Source: Volvox africanus
Lineage: Eukaryota; Chlorophyta; Chlorophyceae; Chlamydomonadales; Volvocaceae
Direction: 5' to 3'
NCBI GenBank assembly: GCA_030268105.1
Contig: BSDZ01000011.1
Location: 496,001-560,000 of the forward strand
Length of the DNA: 64,000 bases
Made by a program: the position numbers and the translations under genes. How positions within the stretch are numbered: position 1 is the first letter of the stretch; each line of letters starts with the position of its first letter. Shown here one piece after another: positions 1 to 13,500 of the stretch. Under the pieces are notes generated by a model. The model searched no databases. It worked only from the letters and a program-made list of their open reading frames with translations, and was not told the origin of the DNA.

Positions 1-253
1 CAACTTGGGATGCGCAAAACCACATGCCGCATGCATGGAGGGCGAGTCATGATCCACATAAACGACGCACCGACCATAAAGAAGTCGTCCTTCCCAGACC
101 GGCATTATCTCACATAATCAAACCCTACTTTAAACCATAATCAAAACCAACCCTTTCTGGGTTGGTTTGGATCTATTTGGTTACTTATCATCGATCCTCC
201 TCCCGTTTCTGTTGTTGGCTTTCATCGGTGTGATGTGGCGATGTGCTGCGCAG

Positions 254-1899
254 AAACGTGCCGGCAGTAGCACCCTAAAGTACCTGGCCACGAGCTTCTC
301 CGAGAGCGCAAGACGTCTGCGGGGCCACCTGGAGGCGTCCCGGCCGCCCACGGCGACCCTGGCCCTCGCATCCCCAACACCTGGACATGGGGAAGCCGCA
401 GAACCCACGGCAGTTAGCACGGATCCAAACATACACCCGTCTTCCTCCCTCTCCCCAGCTACCACTGATGCCAGGACAGAATCTGCTGCATCGTCTTACG
501 GGACTGTTTCCGACAAAGACCTCGCTTTAAATGCTTCGGTGTCGCATCCGGGGCCTTCATCCTTCGAGGAGCTGATGCCATTGGGTACCGCAAGGACTAC
601 TATGACAATAGCTGGCATAGATGCCGTGGCATCTGCTGAGCCCATAGTTACCATAGACGCTGGTGCAGGGGCAGATGCAGGGGCGGGTGCCGGTCGTCTG
701 ACCACCGGCGTTGGCTCTAGCTCCGAATCCCTATCCCTAGCCGCCACGTCGCTGGCGGCTACGGCAACCTTCCTGTTCGGGACAGAGCTTATCAGCCGGC
801 TGCCGGATTTGAGCGAGAAGCTGTTAGGCCGGGAGCTGAGCGACTGGGCCCGTGGAGAGCTAGCAGCGGGGCAACCGGCAGGTTGGGTGCATGCGGAACT
901 GTTAGAGAAGCTGGGAGCCAACGGGTAAGTGAGCTGCCGGAGGGGAGGGTAACTTATCCCGTACCTATCGGGCGTGAGCCGTGAGGGGGGTGGAGGAGGT
1001 ATCTTATGGCACAGGACTGGGCGGGGCATCCTGGAGGAAACACCAGAGGTCAGGAAGTTAGAGCTCGGATCCTGAGAAGTCGTGGGATACATAGCACAGG
1101 CACAGGCGATGTACCCCTCGAGTACGGGCCCGTGTGATGTAGTCCCGTCTCTGGAGAGGGCAGCCACCGCACGGCAATGTCGCATGGCTGTGTTGACATG
1201 AAGCACCGTGCTCACCTCATCCTAACCGGCCTGTCCTAACAGGAAGAAAATACGAAAGGCAATATTGTATCCCACGTACGTACGCACAGGGGGTTTGAGC
1301 CGTTCGTGAGCTTTAAAAAGCGGTGTGGGATCAGGATGCTGGACGAGGAGGAGCACTGGACACTCGAGGTGGGAGCGATACTCTGCGTGTGTGTATGTGG
1401 GGGGCCGGGTGATGGGAAAGGGAGATGGAAATTCATCGTGATACTCACTGGCCTGGAAGCTTGTGGGATAATATAATCCTTCGGCCCTAACACGCAGGAG
1501 TTAGAGCTGCTGATAGGCCAACACGCTCGGAAGCAGGTGGTGCTGGGGAAGGAGGCGGGGGAGAAGCCCCGGAGGCGGGTCCAGGAGGATGCACGGCAAA
1601 AGCAACAGCCCAGGGACCAGCGGGAAGCGCGCCAGACACGAACGCAGGAGCAGCCTCGCGCAAAGGGTGCGGCGCCCAGCAACCGGGAAGACCCGCGGGC
1701 GAAAGAGGGGGACGTGCACGTTAAGGAAGCAACGGTGGAGACTTCAGCGCCAGAGACGACCACGGCCGCGTCCAGGCAGCCGCAGCCGCCGAAAGCCAGG
1801 CTGTCCAGGGCGGCCGCCAGCAGACGCACGCGGCCCGTCCACATTGACACAGCGACGGAGCAGCCAGTAGCGGCTGTCGCGAGGGGATTATGCGCGTGA
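254..1899 (+). CDS. Partial gene, product unknown (tentative three-exon model)
   Basis: Tentative exons 254-924, 1015-1048 and 1498-1899, with the start upstream of the window or unseen. A pyrimidine-rich tract ends in an AG at 252-253. The first open stretch ends in a strong donor (GTAAGT at 925). The phases join: 924 ends phase 2, the 34-nt exon restores phase 0, and the last exon opens with ELELLIGQHARK and runs to a TGA at 1897. The donor after the middle exon (GTCAGG) is poor, so that junction is weak. The protein is about 368 residues: Ala/Ser/Thr-rich first, then a possible helical patch (LPDLSEKLLGRELSDWARGE), then a basic Arg/Gln/Glu-rich tail. I recognise no domain. The frame is also open from 134 and would encode a hydrophobic stretch, but no ATG or acceptor precedes it. 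Confidence 0.38.
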
Positions 1900-3220
1900 T
1901 GGGTATGAATGATGCTCGGATGACGAGGGGCCAGCACAATTGCGGGCATTGGAAGCGTCAAAGGGGGTTTAGAGCAACAGACGGGAGAGTGAAGCCAATC
2001 TTTGGTTGAAACCCAACGTGTTAGTGGTCGGCAATACGATTAGGTGGCTTTGGGCAGAATTTTATGCCATTGATGCTTCTGCATATTTAGGATTCGTAGG
2101 ATATGTTTGGGCGTGTGCATATGTCTAGGTGCAGGCGCACGCAGTGGTGGGCTTGGGTATCGTTCGGACAGCACCAAGCCAGAATTGCAACGCGATATCG
2201 GTGGGAAGGGGCCAGAAAGTGCAGCAAGCAACGAATAAGTGTGAGTCAGAAGCTCGATATTGGGCTGTATAAGTATTCCTGTTCTGTGCCCCCAGACAGT
2301 GCGCAACAGATTGATAAAGTTCGAGCTTGCCTGTCGACCTATAACCCTGTATTAAATTTATAAGGACAGGGGTACGAGACTAGTATATTGACATGGCCGT
2401 ATTGTGTCCCAGTGCTGCCCGCGTGCACATAGTACGGCATACAGGATCGGGAGTACGTCGCGCTCGCCAGAACTTGCACCAAGATTTTCGTGAGATGATG
2501 AGGTACGAAACGGATCGCTACAGGGCAAATATGCGTACTATAAGGTGGCTTCCCTTTCAGGCGGTGCCTTCGCAGAAACTTTGTTTCAGTGGCCTCTAAA
2601 GGATGCTAGGAGGTCCTCCTAAAACGGATGTCACACTAAATGACTGAAACGTCTCTCACACGTGTTGTGATGTGTCGAAATGGGCAATTATTTGTCGAGC
2701 CTGGCCTTGCTGCGTGATGCATGGACAAGGAAGCTGTGCATCCGTGGGGAACAAAACCACGCCAAACCAGCTGGTAAGTGTCAATCGTCATGGATAAAGC
2801 CCACCACGCGCAATCTTACTTCGATACGCTATCGAGACAGTTTTCACAACAGGAGTCACGGGTAAGATTACGTGAAACGGTTAACCAACTCGACGACCTT
2901 GATTGTGCCGTGGGCGTGGGGTGGGCTCATGGGTCATGGTCGCATGGGCCCCGTTGGACAATCGTTTAAGTTGCAGATAGATACATGATGAGTGGATTGT
3001 TCTAAAATGTTCATTTAAAGTTCATACTGCCGCAACGCCCACTCTTCGGGCTTTAATTTAGACGCCGAACTTGCTGTTTTTAATTATTTATGGATCAATA
3101 TACAGGTCACTGTTGGGGGATTCTAGCAGTTTAATACTTCCCGAAACGAGATGTCAAGGTGGACTTTTTGCAATATACATCCATTAGACTCAACCTGGAT
3201 AAAAAAGGTAAAGTTGGTTA
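1900..3220. other. Intergenic stretch, no gene seen
   Basis: Only short frames without convincing splice partners or codon bias. This should hold the promoter of the RAP gene, but I see no clear TATA box near 3221. Confidence 0.5.
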
Positions 3221-6200
3221 ATGCAATTTACTTGTCTTGATGATGGATATGTCCAACGTCCAGCCGGCCCGCAGGGAAGGGCTTTTCTTCAGGGCGAAGT
3301 GAGGTCTGCAATAGTAAGCTGTAAAAGCATAAAAAACAATGCAACTACCTTTTCTCTTTCTGACAAGGCAAGCGCCAACCCTAACCGGCCTTCCAAGCCA
3401 AGAGCCGCACGGCCCAAAAATCAGAAGCCCTCGAAAAGCGCGGGCCTGGCGTCCCACGCAAGGTTTAAGACAACGCCTGATTCTTCACCCAGCGCGTCAG
3501 AGATCCACATAACGTCGGCAAGTACGCAGCCCACACTACCCGCCAGGGAGGGAGACAGCGATGGAGGCCTGAAGCGTCGCGCCAGCAGCAGCGCACCTGG
3601 TAGCCCACATGCGGCCCCAGAGCCCGGGGCCCCTTCTGACCGCCATCTTCTTGCTGCTGCCCGACTCGCTGCTCTCGACCCAGATGACCTCGTTAGTGCC
3701 CTTCACGAGGGACGCTACAGGCCCTCCTTCACGCACCCGCCGTCCGGCACCCTCCTACGCGCCAGCCACCACCATGCCGATAACGCCGCAGGAGAGTCAA
3801 TCCGCATCACGTCAGCGCTGTTACTAGCTACATGCAAGGAGTTGCGACGGCGTTTGCTTCTTGACCGCAACTTCCAGCCGGCGCACATCGTGCAGATCAT
3901 TGAGCTTCTCGCGACCCGCTGCGGCGACCAGGAGGAAGGAAAGGTGGCCGCGGCAGTGGCAGGGGCTCTCCTGCTGCGGCATCGCGGGTGCTCTCAGGGG
4001 CTGCAGGCGGCCCAACGCTCGACTGAGCAGATAGAGCTGGCACGGCTGCTACCCCGACTGATTCCCGCGCTCGTCTCCTTGGGATATGCTGACAAGGTGG
4101 GCAAGCGGGAATCAGCTTATGACGTCTTCCTGAAGGGGTAGGATGCGAGGGATGTACAAGCGGCCAGAGGTGGGGCGGGACCTTTTCCTAGTGCTTCCGT
4201 TGGAATGGGAAGGGGCGGGTCAGCAAGTATTTTGATTGCGACCCAGCTCCAGAAAGGACTGCATGAGGCTTTGAAGATCATGTGAGGAGGGGCCTGCGGC
4301 TATTGACGGTGCGAGATACGTCACAATGTTCTCCTGCGACATAGCGGAACTACCAATCTGTGACCCCGCCCGGCACCGGGGGCCACAGGGTAGTACCCCT
4401 TTTCCCTCCTTTTCCCTTCAGATCTCGTCCTTTCCATGTGCTACTGGTACGACGTTGTACCTTCTTCCGTCCCTAATATCCTGTGCCGTGCTGCCGCCGC
4501 GTCGTCACCCCGTTTGCTCCCCAACGTCAGGGAGCCTGGGACGCCATCTTCAGGGTGATGCACTCCAACATGGACACCTACACCGGCACGGAGGTGGCGG
4601 CGCTGGTGCCGGCACTCGTTGAGCTTGACTCGGTCATCATGCCTGACGGCAGCAGTAGCAGTAGCACTATGGGTAGCAGTAGCGATGGCAGTAGCATTAC
4701 GGGGTTTGGGTCGCAGCAGCTGCAGCGTCCGGCCATGCATTTGAGGTTGCAGGTACTAGCCAGGGACGGCGGGGCCACGGGTGACGCCACCGCAGCGTTG
4801 TTGTTGTGGTTGGTGGCAAGCAGCCTCAGACAAGTGGAGATGGACCAGGTGGTGGCTCTGACAAGGTGGGCGATGTGGAGCGGGGAACGGATGGAGTGGA
4901 GGCCGGGCTGGGAGGAGAGTTAATTTAAGCACGGTGAAGCAAATGCTGCTGGAAATATGGGATTGTGGGTTTTGGAAGTCGGGAAAGTACGGTAAGTACG
5001 GTAACCGACCTGAACAGAGACGGCCAGAAGGCAGGCTGGGTTATACAAAGAAGAGGCATTAAGAAGTGATGCATTAGGAGCGCGCATAACTCTACACAGA
5101 CTAAGTTTACGGCACAGGCTAGATCCTAAATAACTTGAATAAACTAAAAGCACAGCCTTAGCAGTCGCACGGATATGCCCCTGTGAAGTTCCGGTATTTG
5201 AAAAGCTACCCCATAGTTATAAACAATCCCATCCTTGATGTTTTCGCTTAAGTAAACCCCCGGGTCCTGGAGTTTACGGGGAGGCGTAGTAAAGGGACTT
5301 CAACTCTGAACAATTGGGGAATGCAGATACGTTGTTGGCGCGCTCACCAGCTCCCTGAACGATTGCCGGCTCGTGGCTCTGTCGTGTCTTCATGTTTTGT
5401 CCGGTAATGCAAACGTGTGTGTATGGGGGGGGGATAATCTGTAATCGATTTCTCCCCGCCACGCCCCGCCCGCAGGCGCGCCTTGCTGCAGGGGGACCTC
5501 TCCCCTCCGGGCCTCTGCCACCTTCTGCGGGCCACTGCCCTGCTCTGCGACCGGCTGATGGAAAGTGCCACGGAGGTACGGCCGGATGGTGACCAACCCC
5601 TCATGAGCTCCGATTGACGTCGGCTGCTGCTCCCCGCCTTTCACGACATCACGGAGACGTTGAGGCCCCCCCCTAGATCCACCATCGCGGTTAATCATGC
5701 TTTACAGCCGCGTTTACAGCGGCATCATGCCTCGTTTATTCGACTTCCCCCCCTACATCCACTGGAGTTGTTGCTTTGGAACCCCTGAACCTCTCATGAC
5801 CTCGGGATACACTCAATGGCATACCGTACGCCATCTGTCGGTTTGTTCCTACGACTGTTCCGCTGACAGGCGATGGATCTCCTCCAGCGCCACGAGTCTA
5901 GTCTGATGGTGCTGTTGGCTGGACGCCTGGCGGACCAGGCGGCGGCGGGTCGACTGCGCACGAACGAGTTCACAGACGCAGCGCAGTCCTTCACGAGGAT
6001 CCGCTTCCTGCACCCCAGCTTCGTGGCGGTGGGTGATTGGTTGGTAATCTGGTTGGGTGGTTTCCCGTGCGGTAGAGAGGGGGTGGGCTCAGACTTCAAC
6101 CTGCACAGGGGGTAAGCATAGACCATTGATCGCTGTGAAGAAATAGCACCTCCGTATTTGCGACGCTTTCCTGTGCGAGGAAGCGCGGCAGGTGGCGCGT

Positions 6201-8804
6201 GTGTATCTGATGTTTGTTTATAATATGGAGAAATAGAAGGGATTGGGAATATGCTTAGCTTGCTGGGAGGATAGGTGAGTGGGTGGGAGCACGAAGCCGG
6301 TAGGGGTCTAGTTTTGGGCAGGAAATGGCCGCTCGTGTGGACCTCCCACGCAATGACGCGGTGCAAAATCGGATCCTCGCCGATAAAAACCTAGGCCCTC
6401 GTAAACACTGTACCATACCGACACCGTTTCTACATCGTTCCCGGATTTGCTTGGCCGAGTCTCCAACTGTTCCCCTATCCGCTCCGTGCACCCGTATTGG
6501 ATGTATCAGCGAACGCAATTGCTGGGTCGCATATCCATAGATTGGTTGACTGATTGACTGTTGATTAATTGATTGATAGATAGGCAGGCAGGTAGGTAGG
6601 CAGGTAGGCAGGTAGGCAGGTAGGTAGTAGGTAGGTAGGTAGGTAGGGTTACATGTATATATGAACAACATGTAAGTCCCTTTCTGCAACGTCCCCTCAC
6701 CGCCGTTGCCGTTGCCGTGGCGCACAGGAACTAGCCGCCACCACCGCCCGGGGCCTCCGTGCGGGCGCGCTCAAGCGCCGAGACGTCACCGTCGCGCTCT
6801 ACACATGCGCATACTTCGGCCGCCGAGAACCAGCTATCGGCGACCTCTTCACCGCCGCCGCTGCCTCCCTAGAGCACCGGCTGGAGGCAGACGACTTCCC
6901 AGCCCTCGGTCTGGCACGCTTGGCCTGGTCGTACGCGATAGCGGGCGGCTGCGGATTACTGCCGCAGCATGGGACGAACCGGGAGGTCGTGAAGCGCTTC
7001 TTGCAGGTGCTGTACCTTTCATCAGGGCGCTAGGGGTCCCGAGGCGATCAGGGGCTGGTGACCTGTTTCCGTGTAACGCGCTTCTGCCCAAATTACTCAA
7101 GTTTGCTCGCCTAGCTTAGCCTAGCCTAGCCTAATGAGGACGCCGTACCTCCAGCAGCATTACGACCACACCACGCCGACGCACAGTATTTGCCGTTTCG
7201 GGTGAACCCAACACCGCAATCGTTAGTTTCAGTGGGGTCTGCTTCTCTCTCACGGTTTGTGCGTCTCTCCTCTCTCTCTTCCTCTCCCTCATTTGTTTTT
7301 CCCCCTCTCCCCCCTCTCTCTTTGCGTCTTTCAGCATGTTCGTTAAGGTGGACTTAAATAAAGCAAACAATTTCCGTACATCGCACATGCAGAAGCTGGT
7401 GGCGGCGTTGCAGTCGCGAGTAGGGATGAAAGGAATGCGGCCGCCCGCGGAGTTATCCGGAATGCTCAGGTTCGCTTTACAGATCTGGAGTGCCACACAT
7501 CCCTCCCTGGCGCAACCGGCGCTGCTGGAGGCTGTGGGCTTGAGACAGCAACAGCAGCAGCACTTCCACGGGCAGCGTGAAGGCCAGTTGTCCACTTCTA
7601 CCTCCACCTCCACCTCCGCCGCGCCATTAGTTTACGGAAGCAAAAGCAGCAAGTCTGACTCCACCGCAGGTGCTGGGGCCGCAGCACGCAGCCTTCGCAA
7701 CGTCTCGCCGAGCAGCAACAATCACGGCAGCAGCAGCCACAGTGGCGATGGTAGTGGTAATGGCCACCACGGCAGTTGTACCACGGATGTTGATAGCGGC
7801 AGTAGCAGTGGCGACAGCAAGCGCGAAAAGGTTCGGTCGGTCGCGGCAGCGGTGGCGGCGGCAACAGCTGCCTCCTTGTTGGAGCCCACTTTCATTAGTG
7901 AGCTTCAGAAGGACGTGTACCGGCAGCTCAGGGCGCTGGGTTACCAGCCATTGATGGAGGAGCGGGTGCGGAGGTGGAGGTGGTAATTTCCTAGGGCCCT
8001 GGTGGTGAACCAATCGGGAGGGAGGGACCTGCGAGGAAACCCGCAGAGCGGAGCTAGTTGTTGTCGTACTGGAATTTGACAACTTATAACGGAAGATTGT
8101 GATAATTCGGTCGGTCTGGAGTATAACGGGGCATGGATTCCGCGCGCGCATGTGTGTGGTGTGGGGTGTAAGAGAGGGAGGGGATGGGGAGGGCGGTGTA
8201 TGTGCGAGATGTGTGGGTGGGTGGCCCCCGAGATAAAATACCCCCCTAGAAAAGGTTGATTGATTGTACAGTAATTGGTGTGATTAACGCACCCAAAAGG
8301 TGTGCCACCTGAAAAGCTTATGATAAACCTTATCCCCCGGGAAGATGGGGCTACCTTGAAAGCCTTCCTCACCGCCTGCCTCACGTCAATTTCGAAATCC
8401 ATTCACGAAATTTTCCTATCCTCGCCCAAACCTCCTCCTTGCGCGTCCCCGTCCGGAATCCGTTTTTCCGTTTCTTTCACCTCTGCACCCCTCTCCCCTC
8501 CTAATCATGCACCAACTGGCCGGCTGCGCTCCAGGTGGGCTTCTGGACCGTGGACATCCTTTTTTCGCTGCGAGGTCATCGAGTTGCGGTGGAGGTGGAC
8601 GGTCCCACACATTTCACCACCTCCCGTCCGTACCACTCCCTGGGCGCCTCTTTAGCACGTGACACGAGCCTGCGCAGGCTAGGGCTGGTGGTCGTGCCCA
8701 TCAGCTTCAAAGACTACGAAAACCTGTCTCACGCGCAGCGGGGAGAATATCTGCGCTCGCGAGTGGAGCTGGCTGTTAAGGAGGCAGAGTCGGAGGCGTT
8801 GTGA
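3221..8804 (+). CDS. RAP-domain protein, candidate organellar RNA-processing factor
   Basis: Exons 3221-4096, 4531-4865, 5476-5575, 5870-6028, 6728-7011, 7335-7965 and 8535-8804 join in phase to 884 residues. The last exon (796-884) is a RAP domain: residues 815-822 read EVDGPTHF, the family's signature, preceded by a conserved TVDIL strand and followed by a LRRLG..VVPI block near the end. Residues about 270-580 are Leu-rich helical repeats (for example LVPALVELD, LARLAWSYA) like those before RAP in FASTK/OPR-type proteins. The N-terminus (1-150) is basic, Ser/Pro-rich and disordered, compatible with an organellar presequence; residues about 620-740 are a Gly/Ser/His-rich linker. RAP proteins bind or process organellar RNA, and in green algae several act in chloroplast mRNA stability, splicing or translation; the target here is unknown. 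The exon-5 donor (GT at 7012) is non-consensus but is the one that keeps the frame. The exact start is inferred (first ATG of the open frame). Confidence 0.84.
6575..6650. repeat. GGCA/GGTA tetranucleotide tract in an intron
   Basis: Alternating GGCAG and GGTAG units in the intron 6029-6727 of the RAP gene; an impure 4-bp microsatellite. Confidence 0.9.
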
Positions 8805-8810
8805 CAATGA

Positions 8811-8815
8811 TGTAA
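8811..8815 (+). terminator. TGTAA polyadenylation signal of the RAP gene
   Basis: TGTAA, the chlorophyte polyadenylation signal, lies 6 bases after the TGA at 8802-8804. If used, the 3' UTR is exceptionally short (about 20-30 nt). Confidence 0.5.
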
Positions 8816-10554
8816 TCCTACAACACTCAAGTTAAATGCCTATGCAGGATACTTTCTATGCAAGGCCGACCATAGGTTTGGCTTTTTAAAGGTTCGTATT
8901 TCTTTAAATGGACTAAGAGGCAGGAGTTGACGGGTGCATTTACTTAAAAGGGCCATGTTCAAGGAGGTCGGAGTTTGTGGCACAGGTGTGTGGTGGTGGT
9001 GGGGTAGCACAGCATTGTGGCAAGAGGAGGGTTATATCTCATGAAATGACGCGAACAGCAGAGTCCATTATGTTTGTGTAAGGCGAAGGTTGATGTGTCA
9101 GATGATGTGTTGCGGTATGGTGTTCGTATCTCCGGCGCTGTCAGCCGGATGGCTCATGGTGGTTACACCATGTTCCAAGTTTTCATAGATCACCATTAAC
9201 CAGGACAATTATAGAGAAAGAAGGTTGTTACCTATTGTATTTGGTGACGAAAAATATTTTATTGTAGAGGGAGTTATCGGGTGAATGGCAACTTCATGTC
9301 AAAACCGGGAGTAGCGCGCCAGTTTTACTTGAGAGAATATATAATATCGCCATGCCATGACAAATTGTTACGTAACAAGAACTCTACTTCCTGCTTTAGA
9401 AGTAAATAAAAACAGTGCTTGTATCTGACTTTTTTTTACCTGAAACAGACCCCTGACCTGAAGCGTTTCTTAGGACGGTACTTGAAAACAAAAGAAGTCT
9501 TCGTTTGGTTACTAACAAGCTTCTTACTTTGCCTATAGCTTCGAGCTGGGTTTGTATTGTTGCAGATGTAAAAAAGGGTAAGCCTGGCGAGATCCTACTT
9601 TCAGATGTAAAGGACTGTTTTCAGCACAACTTATATGCCCCTGGAGTTCCAGGTTCTACCCCGACCGAGAGCGGGTCAAAGATCCAAAGATTAGGGCAGG
9701 GAGTCCCCATGTCGATGGACGGTGACGGACCCGATTATAGTGACCTGCGAGCTGACCAGGAGCGGAATTGACGCCTTAGTTGATTCGGCAGATTCCGCTG
9801 GATGCTGGTGGTGGGTGCTGAACCCGGGAAAAGCACTGATTTCGGAGAAGTCGGCATGGGAGACCGGATGACGGTGCCCCGAAATACCGGGGAAGGTAGG
9901 GGCTGCCAGGTTAGTGGCCACGGGTGATGTACCCCCCTATCCCACACACAACAGTGCTGCCAAGGTCTTTTGCAGACATATACACACGTCATTTTATCAA
10001 AAATCGCAGTGTGCATCATTGTCATCGACAATGGATTAATGACTTGATAGGCAACCGACTTAGCCATCGACGGGTTAGTAACCATCGCGGGAGAACGACC
10101 ATCCGAACCCCGTAAATTCTGTTGTTTCAGTATATATTCATCTGGGATCGCGACCGGGTTTCTTTTTTGGCGCTTCCCTCATTCTATTCGTCCTCTTGTT
10201 CACCCGCCCGCTCATCCACAGTTCGCCATGCAATAGACCTAACAATCTACAATGTTCCCCGTTCACTTCTTTCCACCACCTGCTTACCCTCCCCTCTCCA
10301 CGTACAAACTTCTTGCAGTCGCCTGCACGTTCCCCATCCAGCCATACAAACTACCGCTAGCGCGATCGAGTCCCCCACATCTATGCATTAAAAGCTTTGT
10401 AACTTGGGGCTGACTCATTAAAGTAAACCATTTAGTCAGGACATTGAGCATCTAAGCACCATGACATACAAATAAGATGATCAAAAGTGCATGTAAGCCC
10501 TTCTGGGGAATGATCACACGCCACCTGATATGCTCACACAGCTTTGCAGCACGG
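8816..10554. other. Convergent intergenic region, no gene seen
   Basis: Lies between the 3' ends of the RAP gene (+) and the OPR gene (-). AT-rich with short frames only (for example 9505-9771); no splice-consistent gene and no recognisable RNA. Confidence 0.5.
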
Positions 10555-13500
10555 CTACACCGTCATGGACAGCGCTCGACGGTTTGACGACGTGCTGTAC
10601 CGACGATGCAAGTACCCATACCGCTTCACCCTCCGCGCCCACCCGCCCGGACCCTTTTCCACTTCTCCCTCGCCTGACACAGAGTCCGCGCCCGGACGTA
10701 TCCCCTCCTCCTTCCCCTTCGCTTCGTCCTTCTCCGCACTACCCGCAGCCTCGCCCTCCTGGACTTCTGCCATCCCCAAACCCATCACGGTCGGCATCTT
10801 ATCTCTCTCTTCCGCCGCGGGCTTTGCCAGCCTCCCCCCAGTCCACTCCTCCCCGAGGAACATCAGATTCGGTCCATGCCCCACAGCCCAAGACAGAGCC
10901 ACATCATACCCCCCTCTCCAGGCTGCTCCTCCAGGTGCGCCAGAGCGTGACTCCTCCCCAGATAGGCATTTGTGGACATGCTCCATGAGCCGGGTTGTCC
11001 ACTCCTTTGACGGGCGAATGTCCAGAACCACGAGGCCCCATAACAGGCCGCTCAGGGACGTCGCATCAAAACCCTCCAGCTGCCTGCCCGCCGCCTCCAG
11101 AAACGCCTGTGACCAGCGCCGCGGCGGTGACACGCCCAGCTTAGCCACTGACACCAACAGCTCAGATAGCAACCGCGGCGAGAAGCCACGAGAGGAGGCT
11201 GATCCCAGCCCGGTTGTCCTCACCGACGGCAGCCCCGACGGCAAGGCCAACGGGGCCGAGGGAGTTGACTTCTGATCTGATTCTGCCGCTCCGGCGGCAG
11301 ACGGCGATGGTGACGATGAGGTCGTTACCGGTTCCGGTGTTGCAGGTTCTCGCAGAGAACGCTCCTGTGGATTTGGCGGTGCCGGTGCTGGTGCCGGTGG
11401 CGATAGCAGCGACGGCGAGGGTGCAGGCGGGGGTGAGGTTGAGGTTAACGACTGTGGCGCGCTCGGGGCAGCTGACTCATCCTTCATCCTCATCCGCGCT
11501 AGCGTGATATCCAGTAGCGTCCCTAGCCACGTGGAGTTCGGTCGTACATCCAGCTTCGCCAATGCTGCCACTAGCCCTACCAGCCGGTCATCAGGCAGCA
11601 GGGACAGCTTGGTGGCGCAGCCAGACAGAAGCGCCTCCAACAGCACGCCCTGGTCCCTTTCAATTCGATCCTTCACCGCCGCCGCAGCCAGTGGCGCCGC
11701 TGGCGATGTTGAAGTCGACGCTGACGTGACAACGCCGCCGCAGCCAACGGCATCTACTGCTGCTGCTGCTGGTGCTCTTTTGCGCGCCGACGGTCGCACT
11801 GCATGGACCTCCAGGCGGCGGCGGCGGAGGGCCGCCAGGGCTATCACCGCGTCAGCCATGTCAGTGGCCCCTAGGACGTCGCTCTTAGATGCCAGAGTGG
11901 CTGTGGTGGCAAGGGAGAGGCCGCAGGGAAGGTAGGGGAGGCAGGATGAAGGTGCCCAGAAGCGCCGGATCTGGACATCCAATACCGGAGAAGGAAGCGA
12001 TAGATACAATCATTTTGCAACATGCATAGACAGAAACGCTATAAAGTCATGATCTTAAGCGTAGTAGGAGCATGAGGTGCAGAATTTGGAAAACCACTTG
12101 GAACACCCTGCCTTTGCCTTTGCCTTTGCTCGGCCCCCACTCACTCACCGCACGTCGCCTCCAACCACCTGTCATCCGCTAAGCCGCCTGAGCGTGCCAC
12201 CGCCACCATCATCTGCGCCACACCGCCCGCAGTAAATCGCGACAATTTCTCGGTGCATAATTGCAAATAACGCCTCAGCCAGGCCGCCGCCAACGCCTCC
12301 AGGCCCCGTTCCGCTCCGTCCTCGCCCTCGTCTCCACCGTCTCCGCTGCAGCCGCCATTGGCGCCCTTCACCCGCTTTGCCTTCCCCTTGCTCCCCTTCA
12401 TCGCGCCCTGCTGCTGCTGCTGCGGCGGCGGCGGCGGCTGTCCCAGATACCCAGGCCCAGGCCTCGTTGCTGCTGCTGCGGCTGTTGTTGCTAATGCTCC
12501 TGTTACTTCTGAAGTTCTCGTTCCTAGTGCCGTTACCACTGCCGCAGGGCCTGGAAAAGAATTGTCCAAGGCCACCGCTGCACCGCCGCCGGTGGCGTTG
12601 GAATCACCGTTAACTGCTGGGGCAGCGGCCGTGGTGGCGGTGTATGTCATGGCAGTGACTCGCGGCGAGAAGAGCCGTTCATCCAGCTGGGTGAGGTCCC
12701 CAAGCAATCCCGGAAGGTCTCGAGGGCTCACCTGCGGGGGAGTGGAGCCACCGGCAACGAACAAGTCGAGACAGGCAAAACGGAAGAGGCGCGCTTCAGC
12801 ATCGAAAGAGCGCCGCATCAGAGCCAGCGCCCGAGCCCCTGGCAATGCGAACCTGTGGCAGGTGGGCGAGGCTGGTCTCTAAGCAGCGCCGCAGCCAGGC
12901 TCGTCCGGGGGAAAGGCGGGCACCAGCCACGAAGTCCAAAACAGCCGTCAGGTCCGCCGCCCGGAGCTGCGGAAACAGCGACCACGTCACCTAATGCCAG
13001 GCCGGGTGATTATGGTGGATGAGCGGGTGGGCGGGGTGTCAGTTGGGGGGTTTCATTGATTTCGGAAACGATGAATACCTGCATGTAAAAGCCCGTGGTT
13101 GATGGTAGGGACGCTTCCCTGCCCCTGAGAATGTTTTCCAGCTTCAATGGCAAGGGTCGGGCTTTAAGCAGGCCTCAGGGCCGCTGAGGTGTCCGCTGCT
13201 GAGGTTTTCATCAACTTGTTCATTTTTTGCAGCACCAAATCACCAAATACGGCGGTAGGGTGGGGACGGGGGCGGCGGCGGGAAGGCGGCCTCTGCTGAG
13301 TCAATGCATAGGGCCCAAGGCCTTTGCCTTTGGCTTCTTCCAGAAGACTGTGGATGTTTCTTTCCCGAACACCCAAACCCATCCCTTCCCAGCCTAGCGC
13401 CACTCGCAGCCCCTCCTGATCCCAGCAGCTTGCTCGTCCCAATCCTCTGTAAGCTCCATTCAACGATCAACCAAACTTGAGCAGCGGACCCCCTCACCTG

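Noticed and set aside
181..1961. Long minus-strand frames opposite the first gene (for example 496-1215, 1236-1961)
   Set aside because: Cys/Trp/Ser-rich antisense shadows of GC-rich DNA; no splice consistency or recognisable product.
6706..7119. Arg/Pro-rich frame in the RAP gene
   Set aside because: Wrong frame: exon 6728-7011 read in phase with its neighbours gives the helical repeat LARLAWSYA instead.
10530..11935. Plus-strand frames opposite the OPR gene
   Set aside because: Pro/Ser/Arg-rich shadows; the minus strand shows true 38-residue repeats in phase over four exons.
12796..12990. Frameshift in the OPR gene
   Set aside because: A GT-AG intron 12852-12732 explains the change of frame and restores the repeat.
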